Shown here piece after piece: positions 19,587-28,898 of a DNA stretch of 64,000 bases (position 1 is its first letter; the number at the start of each line of letters is the position of its first letter). The notes beneath the pieces were generated by a model, which searched no databases, was not told the DNA's origin, and saw nothing but the letters and a program-made list of their open reading frames with translations. Made by a program: the position numbers and the translations under genes. The DNA lies in contig NZ_FNAH01000001.1 of assembly GCF_900101865.1 (NCBI RefSeq), positions 1 through 64,000 on the forward strand. Reading direction: 5' to 3'. The stretch is from Paracoccus isoporae (GTDB lineage Bacteria; Pseudomonadota; Alphaproteobacteria; Rhodobacterales; Rhodobacteraceae).

Positions 19587-19615
19587 GGGGCCGCGTTCCG
19601 GCGCGGCCCCTTTTT
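19587..19615 (+). terminator. Attenuator-type terminator between ugpB and ugpA
   Basis: A perfect 9-bp stem, GGGGCCGCG / CGCGGCCCC with a 6-base loop, is followed by TTTTT. Because ugpAEC follow on the same strand, it probably acts as a partial terminator that keeps ugpB mRNA more abundant. Confidence 0.88.
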
Positions 19616-19640
19616 CTGGAACTTCCGGCCGGTCCTTTAG

Positions 19641-20519
19641 ATGAAGCGCACCATATTCAGCAATCAGTTGCTCCCCTGGCTGCTGCTGGCCCCCCAGCTT
19701 GCCATCACCTTCATCTTCTTCATCTGGCCCGCCATGCAGGCGGTCTGGCAGAGTTTCCTGCGCGAGGACGCCTTCGGCATCCGCTCGACCTTTGTGGGGC
19801 TGGACAACTACGCGCGGCTGTGGGGCAGCGCGGAATACATGAACTCGATGCAGGTGACACTGATCTTCTCGGTCTCCGTCACGCTGCTGTCGATGGGGTT
19901 CTCGCTGCTGCTGGCGGTCGCGGTGGACCGGACGCTGCGCTCCTCGCGGCTCTATACGACGCTGCTCGTCTGGCCGTACGCGGTGGCGCCGGCTGTCGCC
20001 GGGATCCTGTGGTGGTTCATCTTCAACCCGACCATCGGCATCCTGCCCTATATGCTGGACCAGATCGGCTATGACTGGAACCACATCTCCAATCCGAACC
20101 AGGCGATGCTGCTGGTGGTGATCGCCAGTGCCTGGAAGCAGATCAGCTACAACTTCCTGTTCTTCGTGGCCGGGCTTCAATCCATCCCGGCCAGCCTGCG
20201 TGAAGCCGCCGCCATCGACGGCGCCGGGCCGGTGAAGCGCTTCTTCACCATCACCTTCCCGCTTCTGTCGCCCACCACCTTCTTCCTGATGGTCGTCAAC
20301 ATCGTCTACGCCATGTTCGAGACCTTCGCGGTGATCGATTCCACCACCGAGGGCGGACCGGCGCAGGCCACGAATATCCTGGTCTACAAGGTGTATTTCG
20401 ACGGGTTCGTCGGGCAGAACATGGGATCGTCGGGCGCGCAGTCGGTGATCCTGATGCTGATCGTGATCGTGCTGACGGTGATCCAGTTCCGCTGGGTCGA
20501 GAAAAAGGTCGCCTATTGA
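19641..20519 (+). CDS. ugpA: sn-glycerol-3-phosphate ABC transporter permease UgpA
   Basis: A 292-residue inner-membrane permease with six predicted helices and the EAA loop '[22 protein letters not shown]' around residue 195. That loop contacts the ATPase UgpC. It is MalF-like in class but short, as in UgpA. The stop overlaps the ugpE ATG (TGATG). Confidence 0.93.
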   Translation: MKRTIFSNQLLPWLLLAPQLAITFIFFIWPAMQAVWQSFLREDAFGIRSTFVGLDNYARLWGSAEYMNSMQVTLIFSVSVTLLSMGFSLLLAVAVDRTLRSSRLYTTLLVWPYAVAPAVAGILWWFIFNPTIGILPYMLDQIGYDWNHISNPNQAMLLVVIASAWKQISYNFLFFVAGLQSIPASLREAAAIDGAGPVKRFFTITFPLLSPTTFFLMVVNIVYAMFETFAVIDSTTEGGPAQATNILVYKVYFDGFVGQNMGSSGAQSVILMLIVIVLTVIQFRWVEKKVAY

Positions 20520-21367
20520 TGATCGAGAACCGGCCCTTTCTGAACCTCCTGACCCATCTGGTGCTGATCCTTGGCGTCGCCATCGTCGCCCTGCCGGTCT
20601 GGGTGGCCTTCGTCGCCTCGACCCACACCGCGACCGATTTCAGCTCCGGCACGATCCCGATGTGGCCCGGCCCGCATCTGGTCGAGAATTACAGCCGCAT
20701 GCTCGATTCCGGGCTGTCGACCAGTGGCACGCCGCCGGTGGCGCGGATGATGCTGAACTCGCTCATCATGGCGATGGCCATCGCCATCGGGAAGATCGTG
20801 ATCTCGGTGCTGTCGGCCTTCGCCATCGTCTATTTCCGCTTTCCGCTGCGCAATTTCGCCTTCTGGTGCATCTTCGTGACGCTGATGCTGCCGGTCGAGG
20901 TGCGCATCGTGCCGACCTTTCAGGTCGTCGCGGGTCTGGGGCTGCTGAACTCCTATGCCGGGCTGTCGATCCCGCTGATCGCAAGCGCCACCGCCACCTT
21001 CCTGTTCCGGCAGGTCTTCCTGACCATGCCCGACGAGCTGGTCGAGGCCGCGCGGATCGACGGGGCCGGGCCGATGAAGTTCTTCCGCGACATCCTGCTG
21101 CCGCTGTCGCGCACCAACATCGCCGCATTGTTCGTGATCCTGTTCATCTATGGCTGGAACCAGTATCTCTGGCCGCTGCTCATCACCACGGACGCGCAAT
21201 ATTACACCATTGTCGCAGGCATCAAGCGCATGGCCGACGCGGTGGACGGCCTGCCGCAATGGCATCTGGTGATGGCAACCGCCGTCATGGCGATGTTGCC
21301 GCCGGTCGCGGTCGTGATCGGCATGCAGCGCCTGTTCGTCAAGGGCCTCGTCGAGACGGAGAAATAA
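20519..21367 (+). CDS. ugpE: sn-glycerol-3-phosphate ABC transporter permease UgpE
   Basis: A 282-residue MalG-class permease, partner of UgpA. It has six helices and an EAA loop at '[21 protein letters not shown]'-like sequence near residue 180. The segment '[10 protein letters not shown]' is the usual UgpE/MalG motif before the last helices. The ATG overlaps the ugpA stop by one base. The ugpC start lies one base after its stop. Confidence 0.93.
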   Translation: MIENRPFLNLLTHLVLILGVAIVALPVWVAFVASTHTATDFSSGTIPMWPGPHLVENYSRMLDSGLSTSGTPPVARMMLNSLIMAMAIAIGKIVISVLSAFAIVYFRFPLRNFAFWCIFVTLMLPVEVRIVPTFQVVAGLGLLNSYAGLSIPLIASATATFLFRQVFLTMPDELVEAARIDGAGPMKFFRDILLPLSRTNIAALFVILFIYGWNQYLWPLLITTDAQYYTIVAGIKRMADAVDGLPQWHLVMATAVMAMLPPVAVVIGMQRLFVKGLVETEK

Positions 21368-21368
21368 A

Positions 21369-22376
21369 TTGGCATCCATCAATCTGGACAATGTCGGCAA
21401 GGTCTATCCGGGCGGCACCCGCGCCGTCGAAGGCGTGAACATCGACATCGCGGATGGCGAGTTCATCGTGCTGGTCGGGCCGTCGGGCTGCGGCAAATCC
21501 ACCCTGCTGCGCATGGTCGCCGGGCTGGAGGAGATCACCGAGGGCGAAGTGAGGATCGGCGATCGCGTGGTCAACCGGGTCGAGCCGGCCGAGCGCGACA
21601 TTGCCATGGTGTTCCAGAATTACGCGCTCTATCCCCATATGTCGGTGCGCAAGAATCTGGAATACGGGCTGAAGAACCGCGGCACCTCGCGCGCCGAAAT
21701 CGACCGGCGCGTGGCCGAGGCGGCGGAGATCCTGCAGATCGGTCCCTATCTCGACCGCAAGCCGCGCGCCCTGTCGGGCGGGCAGCGACAGCGCGTCGCC
21801 ATGGGCCGCGCCATCGTGCGCGAACCGGCGGCGTTCCTGTTCGACGAGCCGCTGTCCAATCTAGACGCAAAGCTGCGCGTGGCCATGCGGCTCGAGATCA
21901 AGGAATTGCAGAAACGGCTGCGCACCACATCGCTCTATGTCACCCACGACCAGTTGGAGGCGATGACGCTGGCCGACCGGCTGGTGGTGCTGAATGGCGG
22001 CCGCGTCGAGCAGATCGGCACCCCGCTGGAGGTGTATCGCAAGCCCGCCTCGGCTTTCGTGGCCAGCTTCATCGGCAGCCCGGCGATGAACCTGATCCCG
22101 GCAAGCGCCGTGCCGCATCTGCCCGGCACCGGCCATGCCGGGCTGATCGGCATCCGCCCCGAGGATCTGCACCCCGCACCCGATGGCCAGATCGAGCTGA
22201 AGATCGACGCGGTGGAGGAGTTGGGCGCGACCCGGCTGGTCCATGGCAAGGTCGGGGCGGAGATGGTGACCGTCACCATGCCCTCCGACGCCGAGCTGCC
22301 CGAGACGCTGCGCCTCGACGTCGCGCCGGGCGCGGTGCATCTGTTCCGCAAGGATGGCGGGGCGCGGCTGACCTGA
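21369..22376 (+). CDS. ugpC: sn-glycerol-3-phosphate ABC transporter ATP-binding protein UgpC
   Basis: A 335-residue ABC ATPase with a TTG start directly after ugpE. The Walker A is GPSGCGKST (about residues 37-45), the signature [14 protein letters not shown], and the Walker B '[15 protein letters not shown]', followed by the H-loop 'THDQ'. A C-terminal TOBE/OB regulatory domain (about 235-335) is shortened compared with E. coli UgpC. It completes ugpBAEC. The 3' flank has a GC-rich dyad at 22403-22433 but no T run. Confidence 0.93.
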   Translation: MASINLDNVGKVYPGGTRAVEGVNIDIADGEFIVLVGPSGCGKSTLLRMVAGLEEITEGEVRIGDRVVNRVEPAERDIAMVFQNYALYPHMSVRKNLEYGLKNRGTSRAEIDRRVAEAAEILQIGPYLDRKPRALSGGQRQRVAMGRAIVREPAAFLFDEPLSNLDAKLRVAMRLEIKELQKRLRTTSLYVTHDQLEAMTLADRLVVLNGGRVEQIGTPLEVYRKPASAFVASFIGSPAMNLIPASAVPHLPGTGHAGLIGIRPEDLHPAPDGQIELKIDAVEELGATRLVHGKVGAEMVTVTMPSDAELPETLRLDVAPGAVHLFRKDGGARLT

Positions 22377-22616
22377 CCGAACGCGGTCTGGCCCGGCCCT
22401 TTGCGGCGCGGCACCGTGCCATGCGGCGCCGCGCGGATCATCTGGTGGAGAAGCGGATTCCGTCCACAAGATTTTGCCGGTTTCGCGGAATTATTCCTTT
22501 ACACAGGCGCCTCTGTGGCACACCCTGATCTTGTAGGACAGGCGGGCTGAACCACATCCTGTCGTGTTCCTACGCTAGAATAGGTGGGTAGCCACCAAAT
22601 CAAGGGGACGGCAGGC

Positions 22617-23120
22617 ATGGCGCATACGGACACATATATCCTCAGCAACGACATCCACCCCATCGACATCGTCGAGACGATTGCGACCCATCACGAATGG
22701 GATTTCGACCGGCTGGCCGATGACCAGATCGCCATGGCGGTCGAGGGTCAGTGGCGGACCTATTCGATCACGCTGGCCTGGTCGGGGGCCGAGGAGATGC
22801 TGCGCCTGATCTGCACCTTCGACATGGACCCGCCGGCCGAGCGGGTGCCGGCGCTCTATGAGGCGCTGAACATGGCCAATGACCAGGTCTGGGATGGCGC
22901 GTTTACCTTCTGGTCATCGCAGCGGATGATGGTCTGGCGCTACGGGCTGGTGCTGGCGGGCGACACCGTTGCCGGTCCCGAACAGATCGACCACATGATC
23001 CGCAATGCGGTGGAGCAGGCCGAACGTCTCTACCCCGCGTTCCAACTGGTGGCCTGGGGGGATTCCACCCCGGACGCAGCTATGGACATCGCGATGGGTG
23101 CGGCCTACGGACGGGCCTGA
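22617..23120 (+). CDS. YbjN domain-containing protein
   Basis: A 167-residue soluble protein of the YbjN family (sensory/chaperone-like fold; function not established). 'HPIDIVETIATHHEWDFDR' begins the domain, and 'VPALYEALNMANDQVWDGAFTFW' matches the family's class-I type III secretion-chaperone-like helix-strand unit. The ATG at 22617 follows AGGGGACGG. It lies 44 bases before proC and is probably co-transcribed with it. Confidence 0.85.
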   Translation: MAHTDTYILSNDIHPIDIVETIATHHEWDFDRLADDQIAMAVEGQWRTYSITLAWSGAEEMLRLICTFDMDPPAERVPALYEALNMANDQVWDGAFTFWSSQRMMVWRYGLVLAGDTVAGPEQIDHMIRNAVEQAERLYPAFQLVAWGDSTPDAAMDIAMGAAYGRA

Positions 23121-23164
23121 CGGGGCGGCGACCGGACCTGACGCCCCCGGAGAGGACAGGGGGC

Positions 23165-23971
23165 ATGATGGATTTTGACGAGATCAACAGGCGCGGTCTG
23201 GTGCTGATCGGCTGCGGGCGCATGGGCGGCGCGATGCTGACCGGCTGGCTCAACAGCGGGATCGCGCCCTCTTCCGTCACCGTGAGCGACCCGAATGCCG
23301 ATCCCGCTTGGGCGGAACGCGGGGTCCGGCTGAACCGGCAGCCTCCTGACAATCCCGCCGTGCTGGTGCTGGCCGTCAAGCCGCAGATGATCGGCGATGT
23401 GTTGTCCGGTCTGCCGATCGGACCCGACACGCTGCTGCTTTCCGTCGCGGCCGGGGTCACGCTGGACCGTTACGCAATGGCCTTCCCCGGTGCGCGGATC
23501 GTGCGCGCCATGCCCAACACCCCCGCAGCCATCGGCCGAGGCATCACCGCCATCATCGGCAACGCGGCGGCCGGGCGCGCGGCGCTGGAGATGGCCGAGG
23601 CGCTGCTGTCGGTCGTCGGAGAGGTGGTGCGCCTGTCCGACGAAGCCCAGATGGATGCGGTCACGGCGCTGTCCGGCTCCGGCCCGGCCTATGTCTTCCA
23701 CATGATCGAGGCGATGACCCAGGCCGGCATCGCGCAGGGACTGCCCGCAGATCTGGCGCTGAATCTGGCCCGCGCCACCGTGGCCGGGGCCGGGGCGCTG
23801 GCGATGCATGACGACACGCCCCCCGCCGCGCTGCGCGAGGCCGTGACCTCACCCGGCGGCACGACGGCGGCGGGGCTTGCGCAGTTGATGGACGCGAAGG
23901 CCGGGCTTGTCCCGCTGATGGCGCGCACCGTCGCGGCCGCCGCCGACAGGTCGCGGGAGTTGGGCCGGTGA
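23165..23971 (+). CDS. proC: Pyrroline-5-carboxylate reductase
   Basis: A 268-residue enzyme for the last step of proline synthesis (P5C to L-proline with NAD(P)H). The N-terminal dinucleotide motif 'LIGCGRMGGAMLTGWL' and the C-terminal signature 'SPGGTTAAGL' are both present, as are 'RAMPNTPAAIGRG' and 'LSGSGPAYVFHMIEAM'. Two adjacent ATG codons (23165, 23168) could start it; the upstream GGAGAGGACAGGGGG serves either. Its stop overlaps the next gene's GTG. Confidence 0.95.
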   Translation: MMDFDEINRRGLVLIGCGRMGGAMLTGWLNSGIAPSSVTVSDPNADPAWAERGVRLNRQPPDNPAVLVLAVKPQMIGDVLSGLPIGPDTLLLSVAAGVTLDRYAMAFPGARIVRAMPNTPAAIGRGITAIIGNAAAGRAALEMAEALLSVVGEVVRLSDEAQMDAVTALSGSGPAYVFHMIEAMTQAGIAQGLPADLALNLARATVAGAGALAMHDDTPPAALREAVTSPGGTTAAGLAQLMDAKAGLVPLMARTVAAAADRSRELGR

Positions 23972-24303
23972 CGATCAGCTTCGACGACTTCCAGAAGGTC
24001 GATATCCGCGTCGGGCGGATCACCCATGCCGAGCCCTACCCGGAGGCGCGCAAACCGGCGATCAAGCTGTGGCTGGATTTCGGGGACGAGATCGGCACGC
24101 GCAAGAGCTCGGCCCAGCTCACCGCCCATTACCGTCCCGAGGAACTGGTTGGCCGGCAGGTGCTGGCCGTCGTAAACTTTCCCCCGCGGCAGATCGGCAG
24201 GTTCATGTCCGAGGTGCTGGTGCTCGGCCTTCCCGACGCGGCGGGCGAGGTGGTGCTGATCGGCCCGGATCAAGAGGTTGCAACTGGCGGAAGGATGTTC
24301 TGA
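23968..24303 (+). CDS. tRNA-binding domain protein, CsaA-like
   Basis: A 111-residue stand-alone EMAP/OB-fold tRNA-binding protein. CsaA of Bacillus is described as an export-related chaperone; the role here is inferred only from the fold. 'FQKVDIRVGRI' and 'KLWLDFGDEIGTRKSSAQLTAHY' are close to CsaA, as is 'VVNFPPRQIGRFMSEVLVLG'. The start is GTG in a GTGA overlap with proC, and its stop overlaps the next ATG, so this is a tight three-gene unit. Confidence 0.9.
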   Translation: MTISFDDFQKVDIRVGRITHAEPYPEARKPAIKLWLDFGDEIGTRKSSAQLTAHYRPEELVGRQVLAVVNFPPRQIGRFMSEVLVLGLPDAAGEVVLIGPDQEVATGGRMF

Positions 24304-25256
24304 TGAAACTGCTCGTGACACGTCCCATGACACAAGGCGCCGAGGCGGCGATCTCGGCCCGGTTCGAAGCGGATTTCCGCGACAGCAACACGCCGATGAC
24401 GCTGGACGAGGTCAAATCCGCATTGGCGGAATATGATCTCATCATGCCGACACTGGGCGATGCGTTTCAGGCCGCCGCCTTCGATGCGGCACCGCCGCGC
24501 ACGAAGCTGTTGGCGAATTTCGGGGCCGGATACAATCACATCGACACCGGCGCGGCGCGCGCGGCGGGGATCGATGTCACCAACACGCCCGATGTGGTCA
24601 CCGACTCCACCGCCGAGCTGGCCGTCACCCTGCTGATGATGACCGCCCGGCGCGCCGGCGAGGGCGAGCGGCTGGCGCGCAGCGGCGAATGGACCGGCTG
24701 GAACCCGACGCAAATGCTGGGCAGCAAGGTGTCGGGCCGGACGCTGGGCGTGATCGGCATGGGCCGGATCGGGCGGACCATCGCCCGCCGGATGCATCTG
24801 GGCTTCGACATGCGGGTGGTGTTCTTCAATCGCTCGCACCTGTCCTCGCTCGACTTCCCGGCGCGGCAGCTCCCCGAGATCCGCGACGTGATGCGGCAAT
24901 CCGACTTCGTCGTGCTGGCAGTGCCGGGCGAATCGGGAACCCATCATCTGATCGGCGCCGAGGAGCTGGAGGCGCTTGGCCCGAACGGGATCATCGTGAA
25001 CATCTCGCGCGGCGACGTGATCGACGAGGCCGCGCTGATCCGGGCGCTGTCGGATGGCCGGATCAGGGCGGCCGGACTGGACGTGTTCGAGCAGGAGCCG
25101 CAGATCCCCGACGCTCTGCGGGCGTTGGACAATGCCGTGCTGCTGCCGCATCTGGGCACGGCGGTCGAGGATACGCGGACAGAGATGGCGATGCGCGCGC
25201 TCAACAACCTGATCGCCTTCGAGGAATCGCGCCCCCTGCCCGACCTGGTGAACTGA
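24303..25256 (+). CDS. D-2-hydroxyacid dehydrogenase (glyoxylate/hydroxypyruvate reductase type)
   Basis: A 317-residue NAD(P)-dependent D-isomer-specific 2-hydroxyacid dehydrogenase, most like glyoxylate or hydroxypyruvate reductases (D-glycerate dehydrogenase). The Rossmann motif 'GVIGMGRIGRTIARR' is in the middle. The catalytic residues are Arg in 'VNISRGDVIDE', Glu in 'DVFEQEP' and His in 'LLPHLGTA'. The ATG overlaps the csaA stop. The exact substrate cannot be set from sequence alone. Confidence 0.9.
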   Translation: MKLLVTRPMTQGAEAAISARFEADFRDSNTPMTLDEVKSALAEYDLIMPTLGDAFQAAAFDAAPPRTKLLANFGAGYNHIDTGAARAAGIDVTNTPDVVTDSTAELAVTLLMMTARRAGEGERLARSGEWTGWNPTQMLGSKVSGRTLGVIGMGRIGRTIARRMHLGFDMRVVFFNRSHLSSLDFPARQLPEIRDVMRQSDFVVLAVPGESGTHHLIGAEELEALGPNGIIVNISRGDVIDEAALIRALSDGRIRAAGLDVFEQEPQIPDALRALDNAVLLPHLGTAVEDTRTEMAMRALNNLIAFEESRPLPDLVN

Positions 25257-25345
25257 CCGGATCGCAGGATTCGGCGCGGTTTGGCGGAACCCGGCCATCC
25301 CGCTCGCGTTGTGTTGCCGTATGCGAGCAAGTGAAAGGATACTCC

Positions 25346-25546
25346 ATGAACTGGGATGTCGTTGAAGGCAAATGGGACCAACTCAAGGGCTCCGTGAAGG
25401 AAAAATGGGGCGACCTGACCGATGACGAGTTGACGGAAGCGGGCGGCAAGAAGGACAAGCTGTCCGGCCGTTTGCAAGAGAAATACGGCTGGTCGAAGGA
25501 CGAGGCTGACAACCAGCTCGATGATTTCTTCCGCGACAAGACCTGA
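25346..25546 (+). CDS. CsbD family stress protein
   Basis: A 66-residue, highly charged protein of the CsbD/YjbJ family, often induced by general stress; molecular function unknown. 'NWDVVEGKWDQLKGSVKEKWG' to 'DKLSGRLQEKYGWSKDEA' covers the whole family pattern. An AAAGGA site precedes the ATG, and it has its own terminator, so it is monocistronic. Confidence 0.94.
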   Translation: MNWDVVEGKWDQLKGSVKEKWGDLTDDELTEAGGKKDKLSGRLQEKYGWSKDEADNQLDDFFRDKT

Positions 25547-25570
25547 GTGGAACGGAATTCCGAAATGCAG

Positions 25571-25598
25571 AAGGACGCCCCGCCGGGCGTCCTTTTTT
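25571..25598 (+). terminator. Rho-independent terminator after csbD
   Basis: AAGGACGCCC / GGGCGTCCTT with a CGCC loop runs into a six-base T run. Confidence 0.95.
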
Positions 25599-25606
25599 AT
25601 GCAGCC

Positions 25607-25632
25607 GCGGCCGTGTCTCCCGACACGGCCGC
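25607..25632. repeat. Perfect 11-bp inverted repeat downstream of the csbD terminator
   Basis: GCGGCCGTGTC and GACACGGCCGC are exact complements around a TCCC loop. There is no T run, and the site lies only 9 bases after the csbD terminator, so it is either a back-up stop or a protein-binding dyad. Confidence 0.7.
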
Positions 25633-25974
25633 CACTCAAACACCATCACTCTTTACACAATGTGAAAATAGCAAACATTCTTTGATTCGTAGACCTTAAT
25701 TCGCCCGCTCGGCCTGTCTATTTGGACATGTTGTAGCAAGGAAATTGCCGAAAAGGGTAGGTTGGCGTAAGTTTATTGAACGGTGTTCAGCTATCTCGAA
25801 ATCGAATGTGATATAGCTTTCGTTTAACATCAACCAGCGCGGGTGCGCCCTCGTATCCGGCTCTTCCCGAGGGGGAAGCGAACCGTTTTCCGCGATCCCT
25901 GCCCCCCGGCGAACGGAAATGCCTTGACGGCCTGACCGCCTCTGGTCACGAAGGGCACCTGTAAGGGGACCCGG
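25633..25974 (+). promoter_or_regulatory. AT-rich leader region of corA with an imperfect 17-bp dyad
   Basis: No gene lies in these 342 bases, which are clearly AT-richer than the rest. The dyad TTTACACAATGTGAAAA (25652-25668) is symmetric about the central A except for one A/A pair; it could be an operator. The last 60 bases before corA are GC-rich and structured and end in AAGGGGACC, the ribosome site. I could not match the leader to a known riboswitch. Confidence 0.4.
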
Positions 25975-26934
25975 ATGCTGCGCGCCTATCACCGCGAAAA
26001 CGATCAACTTTCCCTGATCCCGCCGCGCGACGGGCTGGAGGAGGCCGTCTGGATCGACCTGTACCGGCCGATGCCCGAGCAGGTGCAGGCCGTCGTCGAT
26101 CTGGGCATCGACATTCCCACGCTTGACGACATGGTCGAGATCGAGATCTCGTCGCGGCTCTATCTCGATGAGGACAGCCTGCACATGACGGCGATGCTGC
26201 CGGGCTCCACCCCGGATGGCGAGCCGGTGTCCGGTCCGGTGACGTTCATTCTCGGTCCCTCGCGCCTCGTCACGGTGCGCCACCATGCGCCGCGCCCCTT
26301 CGACAGCTTTCCCGACCGGGCGGCGCGGTCCGCCAGCGGCGTGCAGAGCGTCGATCGCATCTTTCTGGGCCTGATCGAGGAAATCATCGCACGGCTGGCC
26401 GACCTGCTGGAATCCGCCGGGCATGTGCTGGACAAGACGGTCAGCGACGTGTTCCGCCCGCAGGCCAGGCAGCGCCCCCTGCTGCTGCAATCGGCGCTGG
26501 AAACCATCGGCCGGGAGTCGGAGGTGATCTCGCGCGTGCGGCTCGGCCTTCTGTCGCTGGAGCGCGTGCTCAGCTTCTATTCCGCCACCCAGGGCAAGAC
26601 CGCGGACGGCAACCGGCTGAAACCGATCCTGAAGGGCCATCAGCGCGATGTGCAGGCGCTGGAGGAACATGCCGACTTCCTGTCCACGCGGGTCAGCCTG
26701 TCGGTCGATGCCGCGATGGGGATGATCAGCCTGCAGCAAAGCGACATCGTGCGCGTCCTGTCTGTCGTGGCGGCGCTGTTCCTGCCGCCGACGCTGATCG
26801 CCTCGACCTACGGGATGAACTTCAACGGGATGCCCGAGCTGGACTGGCAGTTCGGCTATGAATGGGCGCTCGGCCTCATGGCCGCCACCTTCGTCGGAAC
26901 ATATCTGCTGCTGCGCTGGAAGAACTGGTTATAG
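25975..26934 (+). CDS. corA: CorA family divalent metal (magnesium/zinc) transporter
   Basis: A 319-residue inner-membrane channel or transporter. It has a large cytosolic N-terminal domain and two C-terminal transmembrane helices separated by 'STYGMNFNGMPE', which contains the GMN selectivity motif. The last helix ends in 'LLLRWKNWL', the basic tail of the family. It overlaps the convergent DUF1045 gene by 6 bases at the stop codons. Mg2+ is the default substrate; ZntB-type zinc export cannot be ruled out. Confidence 0.92.
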   Translation: MLRAYHRENDQLSLIPPRDGLEEAVWIDLYRPMPEQVQAVVDLGIDIPTLDDMVEIEISSRLYLDEDSLHMTAMLPGSTPDGEPVSGPVTFILGPSRLVTVRHHAPRPFDSFPDRAARSASGVQSVDRIFLGLIEEIIARLADLLESAGHVLDKTVSDVFRPQARQRPLLLQSALETIGRESEVISRVRLGLLSLERVLSFYSATQGKTADGNRLKPILKGHQRDVQALEEHADFLSTRVSLSVDAAMGMISLQQSDIVRVLSVVAALFLPPTLIASTYGMNFNGMPELDWQFGYEWALGLMAATFVGTYLLLRWKNWL

Positions 26935-27603
26935 CGCGATGCGCCGGATCAGATGAAACCGGCCATCCCCGGCCTCTCCCACCAGGCTGATTGCATCGAT
27001 CACGAACGGCTCCGGCAGCAATGCCAGTCGCGGCACAAGGGCGGCTCGCACGGTCTGGGCATCTGATGCGTCAAGCGGCCCGGTCAGCGTCATGTGAAAG
27101 CGAAATTCGTCCAGCACATAGGGATAGCCCCATTTGTCCAGATAACGGCGCTGCATCGCGCTCAGGCTTTCGGGCCGGCGCCGCGCGATCTCGGCATCGC
27201 TCAGCGGCGCGCGCCAGTCATCCAGCCCGGTGACGATCTCGCCCGCAAGCCGGTTCAGCGCGGCCGGATCGCCCTGGGGCGTCAGCGCGAGAAACGATCC
27301 GATCCGGCTGAGCTTGAGGCCGGAAAGCGTCACCGGCGAAAGCCGCCCGGCCACTGCCCTCACCGCCGCCTCCAGCCCCTCGGCACGGCGATCAGGATGC
27401 AGCCGGAAGGGCGCTTTCAGCGTGGCATGAAACCCGTATTTCCGCGGCGCCTGGGTGATGCGTCCTGGATCGAGCCCGGAGATCTCCGGCTGCGCCACCG
27501 CGCGAACAGACCGCGGATCCCATCCCAGCCATGACGCACCGAAATCCGCGAATTCACCCGGTGGCGGGGTGTAATAGATGGCGAATCTGCGGTAAGCGTC
27601 CAT
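26929..27603 (-). CDS. DUF1045 putative phosphonate-metabolism protein
   Basis: A 224-residue protein of the DUF1045/TIGR03223 group, a 2H-phosphoesterase-like family usually encoded in C-P lyase clusters. 'RFAIYYTPPPGEFADFGASWLGWD' begins the domain. Two H-x-T/S motifs are visible: 'YGFHATLKAPF' and 'EFRFHMTLTGPL', as in 2H phosphodiesterases. It is divergent from phnM with only 24 bases between the start codons, so each promoter must lie in or near the other gene. The phnGHIJKL genes are absent from the window. Confidence 0.88.
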   Translation of the reverse strand: MDAYRRFAIYYTPPPGEFADFGASWLGWDPRSVRAVAQPEISGLDPGRITQAPRKYGFHATLKAPFRLHPDRRAEGLEAAVRAVAGRLSPVTLSGLKLSRIGSFLALTPQGDPAALNRLAGEIVTGLDDWRAPLSDAEIARRRPESLSAMQRRYLDKWGYPYVLDEFRFHMTLTGPLDASDAQTVRAALVPRLALLPEPFVIDAISLVGEAGDGRFHLIRRIAL

Positions 27604-27627
27604 GTTCCCGAACCTCTGGATATCGTC

Positions 27628-28761
27628 ATGCAAGAAACCGTGCTGGCCCATGCGGCGCTGATCCTGCCCGATCAGGTGCGAAAAGGCCATCTGGTGATCC
27701 GCGACGGGCGCATCGCGGAAATCGGCGAGGGCACGGCACCGCGCAGCGCCATCGACTGCGCGGGCGAGCATCTGGCGCCCGGGCTGGTCGAATTGCACAC
27801 CGACAATCTGGAACGTCATATCCAGCCCCGACCGGGGGTGGACTGGCCCCATGCCGCCGCCATCTACGCCCATGACGCCGAGCTGGCCGGTTGCGGGATC
27901 ACCACCGTGTTCGACGCGATGCGCGTCGGCTCGATCCCTTCGCGCAAGGATTATGCGCCCTATGCCCGCCAGCTCGCCTCGGAACTGCTGGCCCAGATCG
28001 ACGGGCAGGAATTGCGGATCAGCCATTACCTCCACCTGCGCGCCGAGATGTGCTGCGAGAGTCTGCTGGAGGAGCTGGCCGCGTTCGGACCGGATGACCG
28101 GATCGGCCTTATCAGCATGATGGACCATACGCCCGGCCAGCGGCAGTTCCGCGACACAGCCGCGCTGGAAACCTATCTGCGCAGCAAGGTGCAGATGCAG
28201 GATGGCGAGATCGCCGCGTATTTTCGCGAGCTGCGCGAGCTGTCGGCGCGCAACGGTGCCGCGCATGAGGCGGGCGCCGTCCGCTTCGCCCGCGAGGTCG
28301 GGGCGGTGCTGGCCAGCCACGACGATTCGACCGAGGCAGAGGTGGCGCAATCCGCCGCGCATGGCATCCGCCTGGCCGAGTTTCCGACGACGCGCGCGGC
28401 GGCCATCGCCTGCCATCGCCACGACATCCGCACCATCATGGGCGCGCCGAACCTGATCCGGGGCGGATCGCATTCGGGCAATGTCACGGCGCGGGAGCTG
28501 GCAGAGGAAAATCTGATGGATATCGTCAGCTCCGATTACGTGCCCTCGGCGCTGCTCTCTGCCGCCGCATTGCTGGCGCGGATCTGGAATGACTGGCCCC
28601 GCGCAATGCGCTGCGTCACCGCCACCCCGGCCGAGGCCGCGGGCCTGTCCGATCGCGGCCGGATCGCGCCGGGACTGCGCGCCGATCTGATCCGGTTCCG
28701 GCTGGTCGAGGGCACACCGGCGCTGCGCGAGACCTGGGTGCGCGGGCAGCGCGTGGCCTGA
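27628..28761 (+). CDS. phnM: Alpha-D-ribose 1-methylphosphonate 5-triphosphate diphosphatase
   Basis: A 377-residue amidohydrolase-superfamily enzyme. It removes pyrophosphate from the ribose-phosphonate triphosphate made by PhnGHIL, before C-P lyase acts. Metal-binding pieces are 'GLVELHTDNLERH' (H.D.), 'HYLHLRAEMC', 'MMDHTPGQRQF', and 'LASHDDSTEAEV' with the expected Asp/His. 'SDYVPSALL' near the end is a PhnM landmark. Length is normal. It pairs with DUF1045 but has no C-P lyase genes nearby. Confidence 0.95.
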   Translation: MQETVLAHAALILPDQVRKGHLVIRDGRIAEIGEGTAPRSAIDCAGEHLAPGLVELHTDNLERHIQPRPGVDWPHAAAIYAHDAELAGCGITTVFDAMRVGSIPSRKDYAPYARQLASELLAQIDGQELRISHYLHLRAEMCCESLLEELAAFGPDDRIGLISMMDHTPGQRQFRDTAALETYLRSKVQMQDGEIAAYFRELRELSARNGAAHEAGAVRFAREVGAVLASHDDSTEAEVAQSAAHGIRLAEFPTTRAAAIACHRHDIRTIMGAPNLIRGGSHSGNVTARELAEENLMDIVSSDYVPSALLSAAALLARIWNDWPRAMRCVTATPAEAAGLSDRGRIAPGLRADLIRFRLVEGTPALRETWVRGQRVA

Positions 28762-28898
28762 CAGGCGCGGGTCGTCGGGCCACGGGGACGGGGCCGACAC
28801 AGATAGGGTCTGGACGCGCAATCGCCACACTGTAGAACTTCTCAGGCGCGCGGCCTTGCCGCCCGCAATGTCGTCACCAGTTGCAAAGGGCAGTTGCC

